Below are positions 1-11,537 of a stretch of DNA of 64,000 nucleotides, in pieces. The notes under the pieces are model-generated. The model saw nothing but the letters and a program-made list of their open reading frames with translations, had not been told where the DNA came from and searched no databases. Numbering within the stretch: the first letter of the stretch is position 1; every line of letters starts with the position of its first letter. Made by a program: the position numbers and the translations under genes. This DNA is from Corallochytrium limacisporum (lineage: Eukaryota; Opisthokonta), in the NCBI GenBank assembly GCA_002811645.1, contig PDIP01000021.1, positions 232,040-296,039 on the forward strand, written 5' to 3'.

Positions 1-1265
1 ATGTAGAAGCACTGCTCAATCTTCTCGGGATCTCCCTCCTTGACCTCACCAGTGCGGTCCTTAATCAGAGTGATCTGCTGGGTGTTGAAGGTGTAGATCA
101 AGCAAGGACCCTGATCCATGACTTTAGCCATAGCCAGATCTACGCCACGGAGGTCCAAGATCTTGGCGTCGACGTAGACACCCTGCTGAACACGCTGCTC
201 TACCTGGGCGCTCACCATATTCAAGAAACCTTCCGAGCTCCACTCTCCCAGAGTGTCCAAATCGCCCCGCAAGTATGCTTCCAGAACGGTCGGTGCAATG
301 AAAGACTCAACTTCACGAGTGAATTTCTCCTTGTTGAACTTGGGCTCAACGCGAGCAATCTCCTCCAGGGTCTCCTTCATCTCAGATTGAGTAAACATGC
401 CACCAAAGATTTCGGTGAAACGGTCAGTCACATCACGAGCCACCCGGACAACGGGATGATCGCTCTCATCGAACTGCATCTTCAGACCGTAGAAACGCTG
501 GAACACCGGGTTGTTCTCTTTGAAATTTTCCCATTCCATTCGGAAGCGACTTTCCTTGTGGAGCTCAACATCAGTAGCCTCCTCATTTGCCTCAACCTTG
601 CGCTGCTTGGCTCGTTGAGCGCGACGACTTGCTCCACGGGGACCACGATATGGAGCAGATCGAGCGGCGGCATCATCTAGCAGCTCCTGGCGAATGTAGG
701 ATAACTGGTCCTGCAGGAAAGAGAAAGCTTCCTGGTCACCGGCCTCCTTCTCGGTTCCACCGTGGTTACCTTTACCGGCTCCAGCAGATCCCGATTCACC
801 CCCAGCCTTGGCACTGGCCTGACTAGTGCTGGCCTTAGCTTGCTCAGCAGCCTTCTTGGCAGCGTCCTTTGCCTTGTCCATACCCTCGGTTGCCTCCTTC
901 TGCAGGGTATCCAGACGGTTCTTGATCGCGTCAGCCATGTCCCCAAATGACTTCTTGAAGTTCTCACCGGCCTTAGCTGCAGAGCCCTCGGCACCCTGGG
1001 CGAACTCCTTAGCCTTCTTTAAAGCCTCACTCTCACTCAGTTTGCCAGCCTCCGTTTCGAGGTTATTCAACTTGTCCTGCATTTCTTTATTTTTCTCGAA
1101 TCCCTTTTTGGCATTGTCGACGAACTGCTTGAAGATGCTCATGGGCCGCCGGGTGCCTGTGACTGGCACAGAGAATCTGTAGAGTCCATATGTCGAGCGA
1201 ATGGCAGTGACAGCGTTCGCTTGTCCCGTACGGGTCAGCGCACCGCTTGCAACGTGTCTCAGCAT
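1..1265 (-). CDS. TIM44: TIM44, mitochondrial import motor subunit (3' end cut by window)
   Basis: Peripheral inner-membrane protein that tethers mitochondrial Hsp70 to the TIM23 channel on the matrix side. The minus-strand frame is open from base 1265 to the window edge (421 codons). The ATG at 1265 is the first in frame after an upstream stop at 1290-1292. It gives an arginine-rich, acid-free presequence (starts MLRHVASGALTRTG), which supports this start over the later ATG at 1142. A charged helical stretch rich in Lys, Glu and Ala follows, then the conserved C-terminal Tim44 domain, with family-like blocks such as VMDQGP and GEVKEGDPEKIE close to the edge. Compared with the usual 430-450 residues, about 30 C-terminal residues lie outside the window. 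It diverges from NSA2 across about 1.45 kb. Confidence 0.93.
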   Translation of the reverse strand, partial: MLRHVASGALTRTGQANAVTAIRSTYGLYRFSVPVTGTRRPMSIFKQFVDNAKKGFEKNKEMQDKLNNLETEAGKLSESEALKKAKEFAQGAEGSAAKAGENFKKSFGDMADAIKNRLDTLQKEATEGMDKAKDAAKKAAEQAKASTSQASAKAGGESGSAGAGKGNHGGTEKEAGDQEAFSFLQDQLSYIRQELLDDAAARSAPYRGPRGASRRAQRAKQRKVEANEEATDVELHKESRFRMEWENFKENNPVFQRFYGLKMQFDESDHPVVRVARDVTDRFTEIFGGMFTQSEMKETLEEIARVEPKFNKEKFTREVESFIAPTVLEAYLRGDLDTLGEWSSEGFLNMVSAQVEQRVQQGVYVDAKILDLRGVDLAMAKVMDQGPCLIYTFNTQQITLIKDRTGEVKEGDPEKIEQCFY

Positions 1266-2716
1266 GTTTGCCAGTTTTTTGTTTGCTCTCTACAAGAATA
1301 CAAACGACTACGTCATCACAGTCCTCTTTAGAACCTAGCGGCACAGATTCTTATACCCGTCTGTACCTTTGCTCTCTGAAACTTGGCGGGCCTTGTACAT
1401 GTGTACTAATCAATGAATTGGACCTATCACCCCACATAATCCCCAGCCGTAACCAAAAGACACGAAATTGTCGGATCGTGTATCGGTGCCAGGGGCACAT
1501 GACCGCCACCATCTGGCAACCCCTTTTCCAACGGGCCATCCGAGCGGGCCTCACCTGCGGCCTCCACCGGCTATGTGTCTTGGCCGTCGTTTGAAAATGT
1601 ATGGGATGGGGCATCCCACTCCCCCGCCCGGCCGGGAGGGTTCTCAGGCACTAAAATGTTCCTGACCAAGTAGAAATATTTGATATACTTACGTCTATAA
1701 ATAGAAACCGGATGCCCGAAGATATCAACCATCGAATACTAATTATAATATACTGAATGGTTTTGAAATTTGCTGAAGAGGCCTTCAACGTAGTATCGAG
1801 ACCAACAGCCCCCTCTGTACAAGGGAAGCACGCAGCACACACACAAATTATCACACGTGTGTAAAAAGTGTGGAAAAACCAATAATTGGGCTTGGAAAGT
1901 GCAAAAACATGGTGCTTTGGGTATGGTACTTTGGCCCGGTGGCAGTGAGTGCTGAAGGCCCTACTTTGGGTATGGAGCGGGAAGAAAGAACAGTTGAAGG
2001 GATGCTCGGGCGGTACATTCAGAACTGGCAGGGCTGGGTCTGAGTTTGCTCAGGGCATGTGCGCGTCTCAAGGACTGAATAAACGGGTTCAGCAGTTTTG
2101 AGCGAAGTACTTCCTGCATCGAACCCGAGGGACAGAGGCGGGGTGGTGGGGAAATTAGTTCCTCCATTGCTGCTTTTCTTTTCGGCTTGAGACCCGCCCA
2201 GTACATTCAGTATGGTCGGGCCTCGACTCTGGGCACCACACCCCACATTTATTTCCCATTTGGCAGGGGGGTTTCTTTCGTCGGCGCACGAACGGCACAG
2301 TGGTCTGGACGGTTAAACGGCGAGTCTTTTCAATGCATTTCTGTTTCAATTGCCATGAATCGGGTATTTTGGACGACTATAGGTACCTGAATACGAAGGA
2401 CATTTTTTCAATGATTTAGTAACCATAGTAGTGAAATTTTGCAACTCTGGTGAGATCTAGCCCAAAATACGGCAACGTCTGCAAGTCCAAGTAGCCGGTC
2501 TTACATTCACACGTTCGGTGACCTATCATTTGAAGGAAGAGACTCACCGACGAAGTTTTAAGGGTTGCCATTATTTTTGTAGGTCAAGTCGATTCTAATT
2601 CAAATCAGAACAGGTGTACTGAGTTGGAGCGAGGACACAAATAATTAGCTGTTCGCTGTTACTAGTTAGCGGTTGTACCACGGGCTGTCGATATTAGCTA
2701 GACATCATCAAACAAT
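1266..2716. other. Divergent spacer TIM44/NSA2
   Basis: No supportable gene. It holds a GC-rich foldback near 1618-1640 (10-base palindrome at 1627-1636) and a TATAAATA element at 1696-1703. The TATA element is too far from either start to be assigned with confidence. Presumably it carries both promoters. Confidence 0.5.
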
Positions 2717-3499
2717 ATGCCACAAAACGAATACATTGAGCAGGCTGTCAAGGGCCACGGTAGGCGTCTTGATTATGAAGAGCGTAAGCGCAAGAAAGAG
2801 GCCCGTAAGGTTCATGAGCAGTCAGAGAAAGCAAAGAAGCTCTTCGGTTTGAAGGCTAAGCTGTATGCCAAGAAGCGCCATAGCGAGAAGGTACAGATGA
2901 AAAAGACCATCAAGGAGCATCAAGAAAAGAAGGAGAAGCAGCAGGCGGATGACAAGGTTCAGGAGGGAGCCATCCCGGCCTACCTCTTGGATCGTCAGAA
3001 GGAGACCCGTGCGAAGGTCCTTAGCAATATGGTCAAGCAGAAGCGTAAGGAGAAGGCTGGCAAATGGGATGTCCCAATTCCAAAGGTGAAGGCTGTCGGG
3101 GAGGATGAAATGTTCAAAGTAGTCGCATCCGGTAAGCGGAAGAAGAATGCATGGAAGCGTATGGTCACGAAGGTGACCTTTGTCGGCGAAGGCTTTACGC
3201 GTAAACCGCCGAAGTACGAACGCTTTATCCGACCCATGGCCCTGCGTTTCAAGAAGGCAAATGTCACTCATCCTGAGTTGAAGGCTACCTTCCAGCTACC
3301 TATCATTGGTGTCAAAAAGAATCCCAGCTCTCCCATGTACACGCAACTCGGCGTCATGACCAAGGGCACTATTATCGAAGTGAACGTTAGTGAACTGGGT
3401 CTGGTCACAACTACTGGTAAGGTTGTGTGGGGCAAGTATGCACAGATCACGAACAATCCTGAGAATGATGGATGCATCAACGCGATCCTCCTTGTGTAA
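2717..3499 (+). CDS. NSA2: Ribosome biogenesis protein NSA2
   Basis: Assembly factor of pre-60S ribosomal particles in the nucleolus, needed for maturation of the 27S pre-rRNA and the large subunit. The protein is 260 residues, the same as animal and yeast NSA2. It opens with the family signature [20 protein letters not shown], has a long Lys/Arg/Glu-rich helical N-terminal half, and ends in an eS8-like barrel ([20 protein letters not shown] region). The ATG at 2717 matches the invariant family start. It is single-exon. A 5.3-kb spacer follows it. Confidence 0.97.
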   Translation: MPQNEYIEQAVKGHGRRLDYEERKRKKEARKVHEQSEKAKKLFGLKAKLYAKKRHSEKVQMKKTIKEHQEKKEKQQADDKVQEGAIPAYLLDRQKETRAKVLSNMVKQKRKEKAGKWDVPIPKVKAVGEDEMFKVVASGKRKKNAWKRMVTKVTFVGEGFTRKPPKYERFIRPMALRFKKANVTHPELKATFQLPIIGVKKNPSSPMYTQLGVMTKGTIIEVNVSELGLVTTTGKVVWGKYAQITNNPENDGCINAILLV

Positions 3500-6400
3500 C
3501 AGGGATGACGTATCTCAAATCATTTACTCTGTTCTTCCAACATCATCATTTAACACATCATTTGGCATTTATTACATAACATAGTTCTTGGTGAAAGTCT
3601 ATTTGTCGCTTCATTCACACAGCGCACCGCTGATTGTGTGCTCATCCACTTTTTCATCCGCCCCCAAAGCTATTAATTAGGTCTTCAGTTGTGATTCATC
3701 CGCTCCGCCTAGGAATCAATTGTAAGTGGCTCTTTGGCAGTCAAGACAAAGCGGACATCCAAAGGCCATCCAACGGGGTGGCGGAGAAATCAACGCTTTC
3801 TTTAAAACTCAAAACCACATCTGCTAATAGTTGCACAATAATACGGTCGCGTATCAATTCCACGAGTACAGTACTTGGAATGGACAAACCGTGTGGGCGT
3901 GTTCGCGAGTATTCGCACCCTACGACTGGCACACCATGGCGATGTGTCCGTTGTCTTAAAGAACAAGTTCGGATCGCAGGAGTCAGATCTCCCTAGGGGA
4001 CTGACGAAAACACACAGCTTCGAAAACTGGAGAGCGCAGGGCATGCTACCCTGGTTCCCGGAACCGGAGCTTCAAAGTGTGTACGTTGCTGGGTGTAGAA
4101 CTTTTGTGTGTGGTGCAAAAATATGCGGTGTCGCTAGAGAAAACAGTCTATGCGCTCCAAGAATTCTGCAGCGGGCCTGCATCCAATGTCGTGATCCAGC
4201 ATCGTGATGATCGCTCATGCTTTTCATAAGATATGTTTGTATGTGTACACTGCACCACCACACATACATGATCGTGGTTTTTCACTAACAGAACTCCGGG
4301 ACAATAGCAACCGATACCACACGACGAGCACCACCTTTGACATTTTACCGCAACCATTATCGGCGTGTCCATCGAGCGGTCGCATATGGTGTGTTCAACT
4401 CCTGCTTCTTGCCATATTATCTTCGGCATTATTTACTGATGTCTGTCATTCCAACGGTCAATCAGTCATCACAGAAATAGAGAAACCAGTGCTTCCGAGG
4501 AGTGTCAAAACTTGAATTCCTAAGGGACTGTTAGACGGGGAAGTGCGATACCTGAAGACATGAGCCACTGTCTGTTTTGATCCTGAATATATAGAAAAGT
4601 GTGGAAAGGATCCAAGTATCCAAAGAAATCAAACCTACATATCCAAGAAGTCAAAGCTTATCGTCGTCTGCTGATGCTGATGCTCTGCGTGAGATGCTTC
4701 GCCGCAGGTGTGTGGAGGGGTACTTCGTGGGTTACTTGCAAACAGAAACAATTAAGCTAGTATTAAACACAGCGGCTTCTGAACAGGGCATCCAAACACT
4801 GTCCCCCAGAGCATGTCAGTACAGTCGATCTGTAGATCCCTATTCCGTCTGGCTTGCTGCGCCTTTGTCGTTTCAAGAAGGACCAAAAAGATTGTTTGGA
4901 ACACAAAAGTCATTGGAATTCAAGAAGTTTTGAGGAGCAAAGCAAGCCCAAAACAAGCTGGAAACATAGCTAATGGAAGATCGTAGGAAGTGATAAAACT
5001 TAACTGCTACGTGCACAGGCCGCCACTAACAGAGTACCAATCCAAGACCGACTGTGGGGTAAGCAATGAGTTTAGTGATTGGCAGACGATGCAGTAGTTA
5101 ATACATCATAAGTTCTAACCAATTCTGTCCACGGAGACTGTGGCGTGCCTCGGAAGATATGTGTATGCATCGATGGTGCCTACCGCTATCTGGTTCTCAG
5201 TGCTGCCGACGAGGTAGTAAAGGATGGTCCGTTTTGCCACAAGATTCGTATATAGTTGGTGTGTCTTGCTTACCGGAGGCGCCGAACGGGTGTGACTTGG
5301 AAACAAAAGTCCCGGACAAGAGAAGGGAGCGAACACCCAATTTGACAGCCGCAAGGTACCTACCCGTCAGGGCCTCGGCGTATATTATGTTGATAGCGGA
5401 GACACAAGAGATGGTTTGGGCGGCACGGGCAAAGTCACATAGTGCTTGGGAAAAAATGGCGCGGGACCTTGGGAAGGCGCCAGAGTGCGGTAGACCTAAA
5501 ACCCACAGGTGGGTACGGCACTTGGGGCCATATCAATAGAATGGTAAAATTACAATGAAGCGCGATGTAAGACCAACAAAACTGTCTTGTTCGGAACCCT
5601 CGCTCTATTATACGTTCATTAGTTATGAAATCAAAACGGTAGAGAAACCGCTATGACGAATTTTCACGACATGGGTTAAGTAGTAAACGATAGGAGGTAG
5701 GGATGGGGTTGAGGGTTAACAGCATATGAGCGATGATGGCCGTTCGTAATTACGGTATGCAATCTGTTGAAACGGTCATACGCGTAAGATTTGCATTCAT
5801 ACAACCGGATGTTTGATTGCGTAGTTGGCCAACTATAGAGCTGACAACTTTTCTATGACCGAGACGTACCGGACACAGGGTCCCTTCTTTTTTTATACAC
5901 CAAAGACAGAAAAAACAAAGAAGGAGGCAAATTCCTATGATTGTTTCAAGGATACATACCGAAAAAGGGAGGGGAGGGAGCAGCTGGAGTGCCCTCGTAT
6001 CCGAAACAGGAAAGGAGAAGGGGAGGGAGGGGGGGGGAATGGAAGGCATCGAATACACTCACCGCCATCATCCCACACTACCGCAGTAGGAGAGATTTTC
6101 AAGCCTGCCACCGGGTAGCCAAACGATGGTCATAGCTCTATTGCTCACCCTGCAGGAAATTTTTTCCGGGCGTCAATTACATTCGCCTTTGTTCTCCGGT
6201 TCCCTCCTCCGCGATGCATCCCCACACAGACCGGTCATTTCCGTCCGGCCGTCGGGCCGTTTCGCCTTAATGCTTTTTTGGCGGTGGCTTTTTACCAATA
6301 CTGTCACGCATACCAGCCAATGGGGCTCCCTGTCACTAGTGGTAGTTCTGAAAAAGTATCCTTTTTAGTCTCCAAGAGGTAAAATGTCTTTACCAGTCCA

Positions 6401-8841
6401 GTTCCTGCGCAGCAACAGAAGACATTAATGACAACTTTCAGATCTTGCAATGCTTCCTATTTCTGCGATGCAAGAAAATTTTAACTCTCATGATCAAAAT
6501 TGGATTTAGCCCAAACAAAAACATCGCCATGCCGTGCCTGTCAAAGACGTGAGCTATGAAATTTCCCATCAGTATCAAACAACCAGGGCCCCCTGCACCA
6601 TTAAGTAAACCGCACCAGAACACACGCTGCTCGGATGGCAGCCGCATCCCAGCAGCAGGTCAGGTCTCTTTTCTCCTGTAAGGCGTCCGTGATCGGTTAC
6701 TACAGAAAAAGCCAGGCCCGTTATAATGTGTAGACTTAGAGAATGTGAGAGGACACACAAGGGGACGATGTGATGCATTTCCGGCATGTCCTCAAACCGC
6801 TCGCATCACAAAGAGCATTGGCAAAACTGAGCAAGTTGTCCGCCGAAGGAAGCAAAATCCATGCAGGGATAGAACTAAGAGTATAGCATAAAGTACTATT
6901 AGTATATGCTTGGGGCTGACATACCTATCTTATCTCTCTACCTAACCCGGCTATTATCGCGCAGCCGCTGCACTAAAGTGGAGAACCGGGATCGCACCGA
7001 AACACCTCTGTGTAGTGATGCGGGCTGGTACGTATAAAATGTCACTCTGGATATATTGTCCAAGCTCTGTTCTTACGGATTCGATCTGTGTCTGTGCGTG
7101 TGCGCAGCTGTAAGCTTTTTCTTTTTTGTGATAGTGAAATGTGCGGTCGTGTCGGGACGCTGCGGTTTCTTCAGAATATTGTTCTGTGGCACTCTGTGAC
7201 TGACTCCTGGGCCGTGTCCTTTCTATACTTGAACCTAGCCGAAAATTGGCCTTTCCGGTACTGACGCGCTGGAAATCATCTGATGTTTTCTGTCTTCATG
7301 TCGCTTCCTTGCGCTCGCGTTTCTTCAGTGCTGGTGATGGCTGACCCAGGGAATTGAGGTGTTTCCATAGTCCCTCCAGTGAATTGGGCTACAGGACTTT
7401 GACATACTGTTACGGGTCGTGGGCAGGTGGACCTTGAACCGCGTACCCCTTAACCGGTGATGATCTGCTAACGCGAGGATCGCCCACTGCCCTCCCCACA
7501 CATCGAGCTACGGGGCATTTTGGATAGATAGGGGAACATTTGGGAAGTGCGAAAAGGGGAGACCCCGCTGTGTCATCCACTGTTTCCCGTCATTTATTGG
7601 GCCCAAACCTGACGACGTTTGTGGGGGTTGCCAACATTTTTGTGGCTTCGAAGCGACCAACCTTGGGTGAGAGAAGAGACGAGAGTGGGAGAGTAAGCAA
7701 GAAAAGGAGGAAGTGGCCACGAGAATACAAAGGGCAATGAGAGATATGAATTATTGTTGGGACCTCGGACCCAGGCGGTTGGTTGGTGCGGTGCGGCATG
7801 TAGGGCGGGTGGGTATTTTGTAACCGCCTACCACCCTTTCAAGAAGTATGGTACAATGATACCATCATCTACGGGAAGGATCGGTGCCCGTGGTGCGCTT
7901 CGCCCCGACCGTCGTTCCTTCGTTATTCTCTCGTTCCCGTCGCTTCTCAACCAACTCAAATTTTAATTGCGTGCTGCTGATGTATATAGCCTGGCTTGGT
8001 AGTCATTCTCTGGCTTCACTAGGTGCAAGATAATTAGATAGCCAAAGTGCAGGACCCCCCTATCCGCGGGTCTACCGTTCTCCCTGCCCCTCCGTGTGCG
8101 GGGAAAGAGGCCCGAAAGAGAAGGGTGGAGGAGGGGTGAGGCAGTAGTAGTAGTGTAGTAGTTGTGGTAGTTTCAATACCTTCGCAGCGGGCTTTGCTCC
8201 CCTGTGCCTGGGGTGGTGACCTCCCCTTTTGCCCTTCCCCTTTTGCCCTTCGCTCCTCCCTTTTGTTTTCTTCCACAAGAAGAAAAAAAAAATCTCCGCC
8301 GAAGAAACTATTGCAGTAGTTGTCTAATTGAAACCCTAGGTACAGAACTGCGAAGAGGGAGGAACTGTCCACCCATGGGGAGGAAGGAAGGGAAGAGGAG
8401 GAGGGGGAGGTAGGCTGAACGGGGACATCGCAGTGTCTTTTTAGAAATCGTCGCTATTTCGCAATGGATTTGGAACGAGGGCTCTAGTCATTGTCTCGGC
8501 GAGAAAGGTTTTGGTCAGTTTCGTGATGTTCCCATTGTACTGTGGTCAATATTTTCATGGCATGACCAAATAAGTTGGTTGCACGACATGGCTATTTGGA
8601 ACACGGTTTTGAATCGTGGCACGTCTGTGAATATCAGAAAACCCAAAATGACCTTTGGCGCACGGAATAGAAACAGTCTGTGGAAGCAACCAGAATCCGA
8701 TCTTGAAGAGCACATAGTATTCCAAGGGATTTCATTGGTAGACCAGTAACATAAACCACACCCCGTCTCAGAAATATGCGTTAAGTTCGCGTTTTATAGA
8801 CCAAAGTCAAGCAGAGTTGTGATCACAAGACGGTGACAACC
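3500..8841. other. Long gene-poor spacer upstream of the bHLH-PAS gene
   Basis: About 5.3 kb without a recognisable gene. The open frames are short, have no family resemblance and overlap on both strands. Visible structure: a purine-rich G tract (6002-6037, ending in nine G), a TATAAAA element at 7033-7039, a (GTA)n stretch near 8144-8170, and a purine/pyrimidine-asymmetric zone at 8090-8410 with a 14-base tandem duplication. It may hold the 5' UTR and regulatory DNA of the bHLH-PAS gene. Confidence 0.5.
8223..8250. repeat. 14-base tandem duplication, pyrimidine-rich
   Basis: Two perfect adjacent copies of CCCCTTTTGCCCTT (8223-8236 and 8237-8250), followed by a degenerate third copy ending near 8264. 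It lies about 590 bases upstream of the bHLH-PAS start codon within a strand-asymmetric pyrimidine stretch. Confidence 0.85.
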
Positions 8842-11319
8842 ATGACTGGCTCTCAAGGCGAGTCTCCTAATGACGGAGACTCTGCGGCGAAACAGCCTTC
8901 GCCGAACCCCAAGGCTCCATTGCCACAAACAAAGGACGCAATAATTGCCCAAATCCTGGAGTACAAGCCGGACTATGAAGAAACAGATTTGCCGGAGCAA
9001 GAACTTCTGAAAGTTCTACGAAAACTTCGGTCAAAGCACACACGGAGTTTAAGGAAGAAGACTAAGGTATACAGGGAAAACCACAGCTTGATTGAGAAAA
9101 GACGAAGAGACAAAATCAACCAGTGTATTTCAGATCTGGCGGCCCTTTTGCCAAACGTCCAGGACGTTGAGAAAATTGACAAGAGCAGTGTTTTGGTTGC
9201 AACCGTTGCATTCGTTAAAGAAGTAACGCAAAACGGTGCTCTCACAGGTACCGGTCTGAGTAGGCTTTCAGCGTCAAATGCAGGAGCAGCTGCATCCCGC
9301 AGCTCAACCCTGCCGACCGCAAGCACGGGAAGTTCCGCCGCAGGACGGTTCGTAGAACTTGATGCCGAGACATTCGTACCCAGAAATTTCGCTGATGAGT
9401 GGAGGAAGTTTGTCAGTGCAACATTGCAGGGTATGGCTATCGTCTGCAATGGCCAAATGGTAATCACACAGGTGAGCCCCAGTTTCACAAGGGTCAGCGG
9501 CTGGATGATTGAAAGTATCCGGGGCGTGCACCTTGCAAAACTGATTGCACCGGAAGTCCTCCCTCTTTTCAAGCAAGTCCTGCAAACATTGGAAGTAGCT
9601 AGTAGACGTGGAATTCGGACCACTGGAGGTCAGCCAATCAAAACCGTCATTCGAGCGAGCAACGGGGAAAACTTGGCCCTGCACGGTCAAATTCAACGTT
9701 TTGCTTCGCAGTCGGAAATCTACTATGCCATGATGATGTATCCTGTGGGAGGTGCTGTCATGAACAGAATGGTGCCTCCTGCACCTGAAGCGCAACATGC
9801 CGCTGCACTTGCTGGTAAGGAACACCCCGCAGATAGTCTTGCTGCGATGCGGAACATGAAGCCAAGTTACGGGTCCGATGCGAGAGACCTCATGATGCCT
9901 CATGTGACCGCTGCCGCTCATGAAGTAGCGGCTAGGGGCCATCATCGTCCTATGAGGGCGACTGAACCGCAGCCTCGGACACGAAGCCCTGTTGTTGACG
10001 ATGGATCTCGCGGGGCGGCTGCCATATCCTCAGGTCATGCAGCGCCACCTCCGTCACAGCAGCAGCAACAACAGCAGCCGCAGCAACAACAACCGCCGCA
10101 GCAGCCGCCATCACAGCAACCGCCGCCTCAGCAGCCGCAGCAATCGCAGACTAGTGTGCCCCCGCAGGCCCAAAGTGCAGTTATTGGACCGGACCAAGCA
10201 GCCGGATCAACAAACAAGCAACAAGAGCAGGTTGCAGTCTCAAAGCACACACTGGATGGTACATTCTGTCATGCAAGTTCACCTGCTAGCGATATCTTTG
10301 GCGATTCGGTGAAGAATCTGCTTGGCCAGAATATCATGCATATGTGCACAACTTCGGATGCTCCCAAGCTGCAGGACGCCTTTGGTGAAGCCATGAGAAA
10401 GAACGAACAGAACACAGTCGAAATTGTCTTTGTCAGGCCCAACGGCACGTTGGCTCGGGTTGAGATCAAGATTCGCCCGTTCCTCAACCCTATCACTCGC
10501 AACGTTGAGTTCATGTTGTTAATGAGCAAGATTATTGAAGAAATTGGTCAAATGGGCAATGGAACAAACATCGCCAACGGCAACACAAGATTGAAGCGTG
10601 AAGCGGATGATCACACTCAGCCATCGTTCGACAGCGCAGTCGGTGGTCCGGGACCAAATTCGTCGGCATCGTCTGCACCACTGTCTCGACTCCTGATGTC
10701 ATTACAACAGCCTGAAGAATTTGATTTTCCATTGCCTGCAATGGCGCGGAACTCGAATAGTGGTATCAGTGGCATGCGAAGCTCCGATAGTGGTGTGGCT
10801 GGGTTGGAACCACGCTCTTCTGGCGAGGCCACAGACTTACCTGGTCTTGGCGTTGGGCAAGCCACACATCAAGCAAATCCGTTCCTGGCCAAAGCCACCA
10901 CTGACCGGCCGCAGGAATCTGCAAGTGCAGCAGCGCTAAGCCGGGCAATGTACAGTCCGCAGACCATCAAGAAGGAGTTCCCCGTCGGTTCGGCTCCAGA
11001 GAATGGTACTGCCGCAGCCCCAAGCGATGGAAACGACTTTTTGGCTTTCCTGGGCGCCGGTGGCGACGCCACTACCGCGGCCAACAACCCCGGCAATGTT
11101 ACTGGTGGCGTCGATTTCGAAAACCCAGCCTACAACATGCTAAAGCAGCGACCCAACGACACAATCCCTGGGTTCCCAAAACCACTTGGAGTCCCCATGG
11201 GTGCGGGAACAACCCCTGTGGATGATGGTATGATCAAATTCCGTCGCACGAACGACATTGGCAACGGTATTGGCAATGACAAATTGTACGCAGCGGACAA
11301 CAGCAGTGCCAACTGGTGA
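8842..11319 (+). CDS. bHLH-PAS transcription factor
   Basis: Probable sequence-specific nuclear regulator of 825 residues. The first ATG is at 8842; the frame opens slightly earlier with GTG. Order of parts: a basic N-terminal region; a bHLH domain at about 77-130, with a basic region containing NHSLIEKRRRDKIN, very like the BMAL/ARNT class; PAS-A at about 180-302; a Gln/Pro-rich linker at about 402-437; PAS-B at about 465-567 (TLDGTFCHASS to FMLLMSK); and a long low-complexity Ser/Gly/Asn/Ala C-terminus that could be an activation region. The Glu and Arg of the basic region expected to read E-box DNA are present. Order and spacing match class C bHLH factors, but orthology to ARNT, BMAL or CLOCK cannot be settled by eye. 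Its 3' end faces ATR with a 218-base gap. A partner, ligand and rhythmic role are unknown. Confidence 0.93.
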   Translation: MTGSQGESPNDGDSAAKQPSPNPKAPLPQTKDAIIAQILEYKPDYEETDLPEQELLKVLRKLRSKHTRSLRKKTKVYRENHSLIEKRRRDKINQCISDLAALLPNVQDVEKIDKSSVLVATVAFVKEVTQNGALTGTGLSRLSASNAGAAASRSSTLPTASTGSSAAGRFVELDAETFVPRNFADEWRKFVSATLQGMAIVCNGQMVITQVSPSFTRVSGWMIESIRGVHLAKLIAPEVLPLFKQVLQTLEVASRRGIRTTGGQPIKTVIRASNGENLALHGQIQRFASQSEIYYAMMMYPVGGAVMNRMVPPAPEAQHAAALAGKEHPADSLAAMRNMKPSYGSDARDLMMPHVTAAAHEVAARGHHRPMRATEPQPRTRSPVVDDGSRGAAAISSGHAAPPPSQQQQQQQPQQQQPPQQPPSQQPPPQQPQQSQTSVPPQAQSAVIGPDQAAGSTNKQQEQVAVSKHTLDGTFCHASSPASDIFGDSVKNLLGQNIMHMCTTSDAPKLQDAFGEAMRKNEQNTVEIVFVRPNGTLARVEIKIRPFLNPITRNVEFMLLMSKIIEEIGQMGNGTNIANGNTRLKREADDHTQPSFDSAVGGPGPNSSASSAPLSRLLMSLQQPEEFDFPLPAMARNSNSGISGMRSSDSGVAGLEPRSSGEATDLPGLGVGQATHQANPFLAKATTDRPQESASAAALSRAMYSPQTIKKEFPVGSAPENGTAAAPSDGNDFLAFLGAGGDATTAANNPGNVTGGVDFENPAYNMLKQRPNDTIPGFPKPLGVPMGAGTTPVDDGMIKFRRTNDIGNGIGNDKLYAADNSSANW
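10057..10150 (+). repeat. CAG/CAA/CCG-type Gln-Pro codon repeat
   Basis: Imperfect trinucleotide repeat inside the bHLH-PAS gene, encoding a Gln/Pro tract between the two PAS domains. CAG and CAA are mixed, which tends to limit repeat expansion. The length may vary between strains. Confidence 0.85.
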
Positions 11320-11430
11320 AAGGTTGCCTATGACCTCAATTTAAAGAAAATGGGACTAGTGAGAAACATCAAACCATACCTGTGACTTCTAAATTGCATG
11401 CGCTTTTGTGTGAGCGCACCGAGGGAGTTA

Positions 11431-11436
11431 AATAAA
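11431..11436 (+). terminator. AATAAA polyadenylation signal, bHLH-PAS gene
   Basis: Canonical hexamer 111 bases after the bHLH-PAS stop codon and about 100 bases before the ATR stop on the other strand. The two 3' UTRs therefore probably abut or overlap. Confidence 0.5.
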
Positions 11437-11537
11437 CCTTCTACCAATTTGTTCCTGCGTTTTCAATTCTAACGATTGTGTTAAACATTTACGTGGGTGT
11501 CTCGGTATTCTTTCTTTGCTCTTGGAGTTCTCAAAAA

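Noticed and set aside
6970-7015. tRNA-like block on the minus strand (resembles a B box, GGTGCGATCCC)
   Set aside because: Only a 3-4 bp T stem with a changed loop position; no matching acceptor strand or anticodon arm at the right distance. No convincing tRNA was found anywhere by scanning for TTCGA-type loops.
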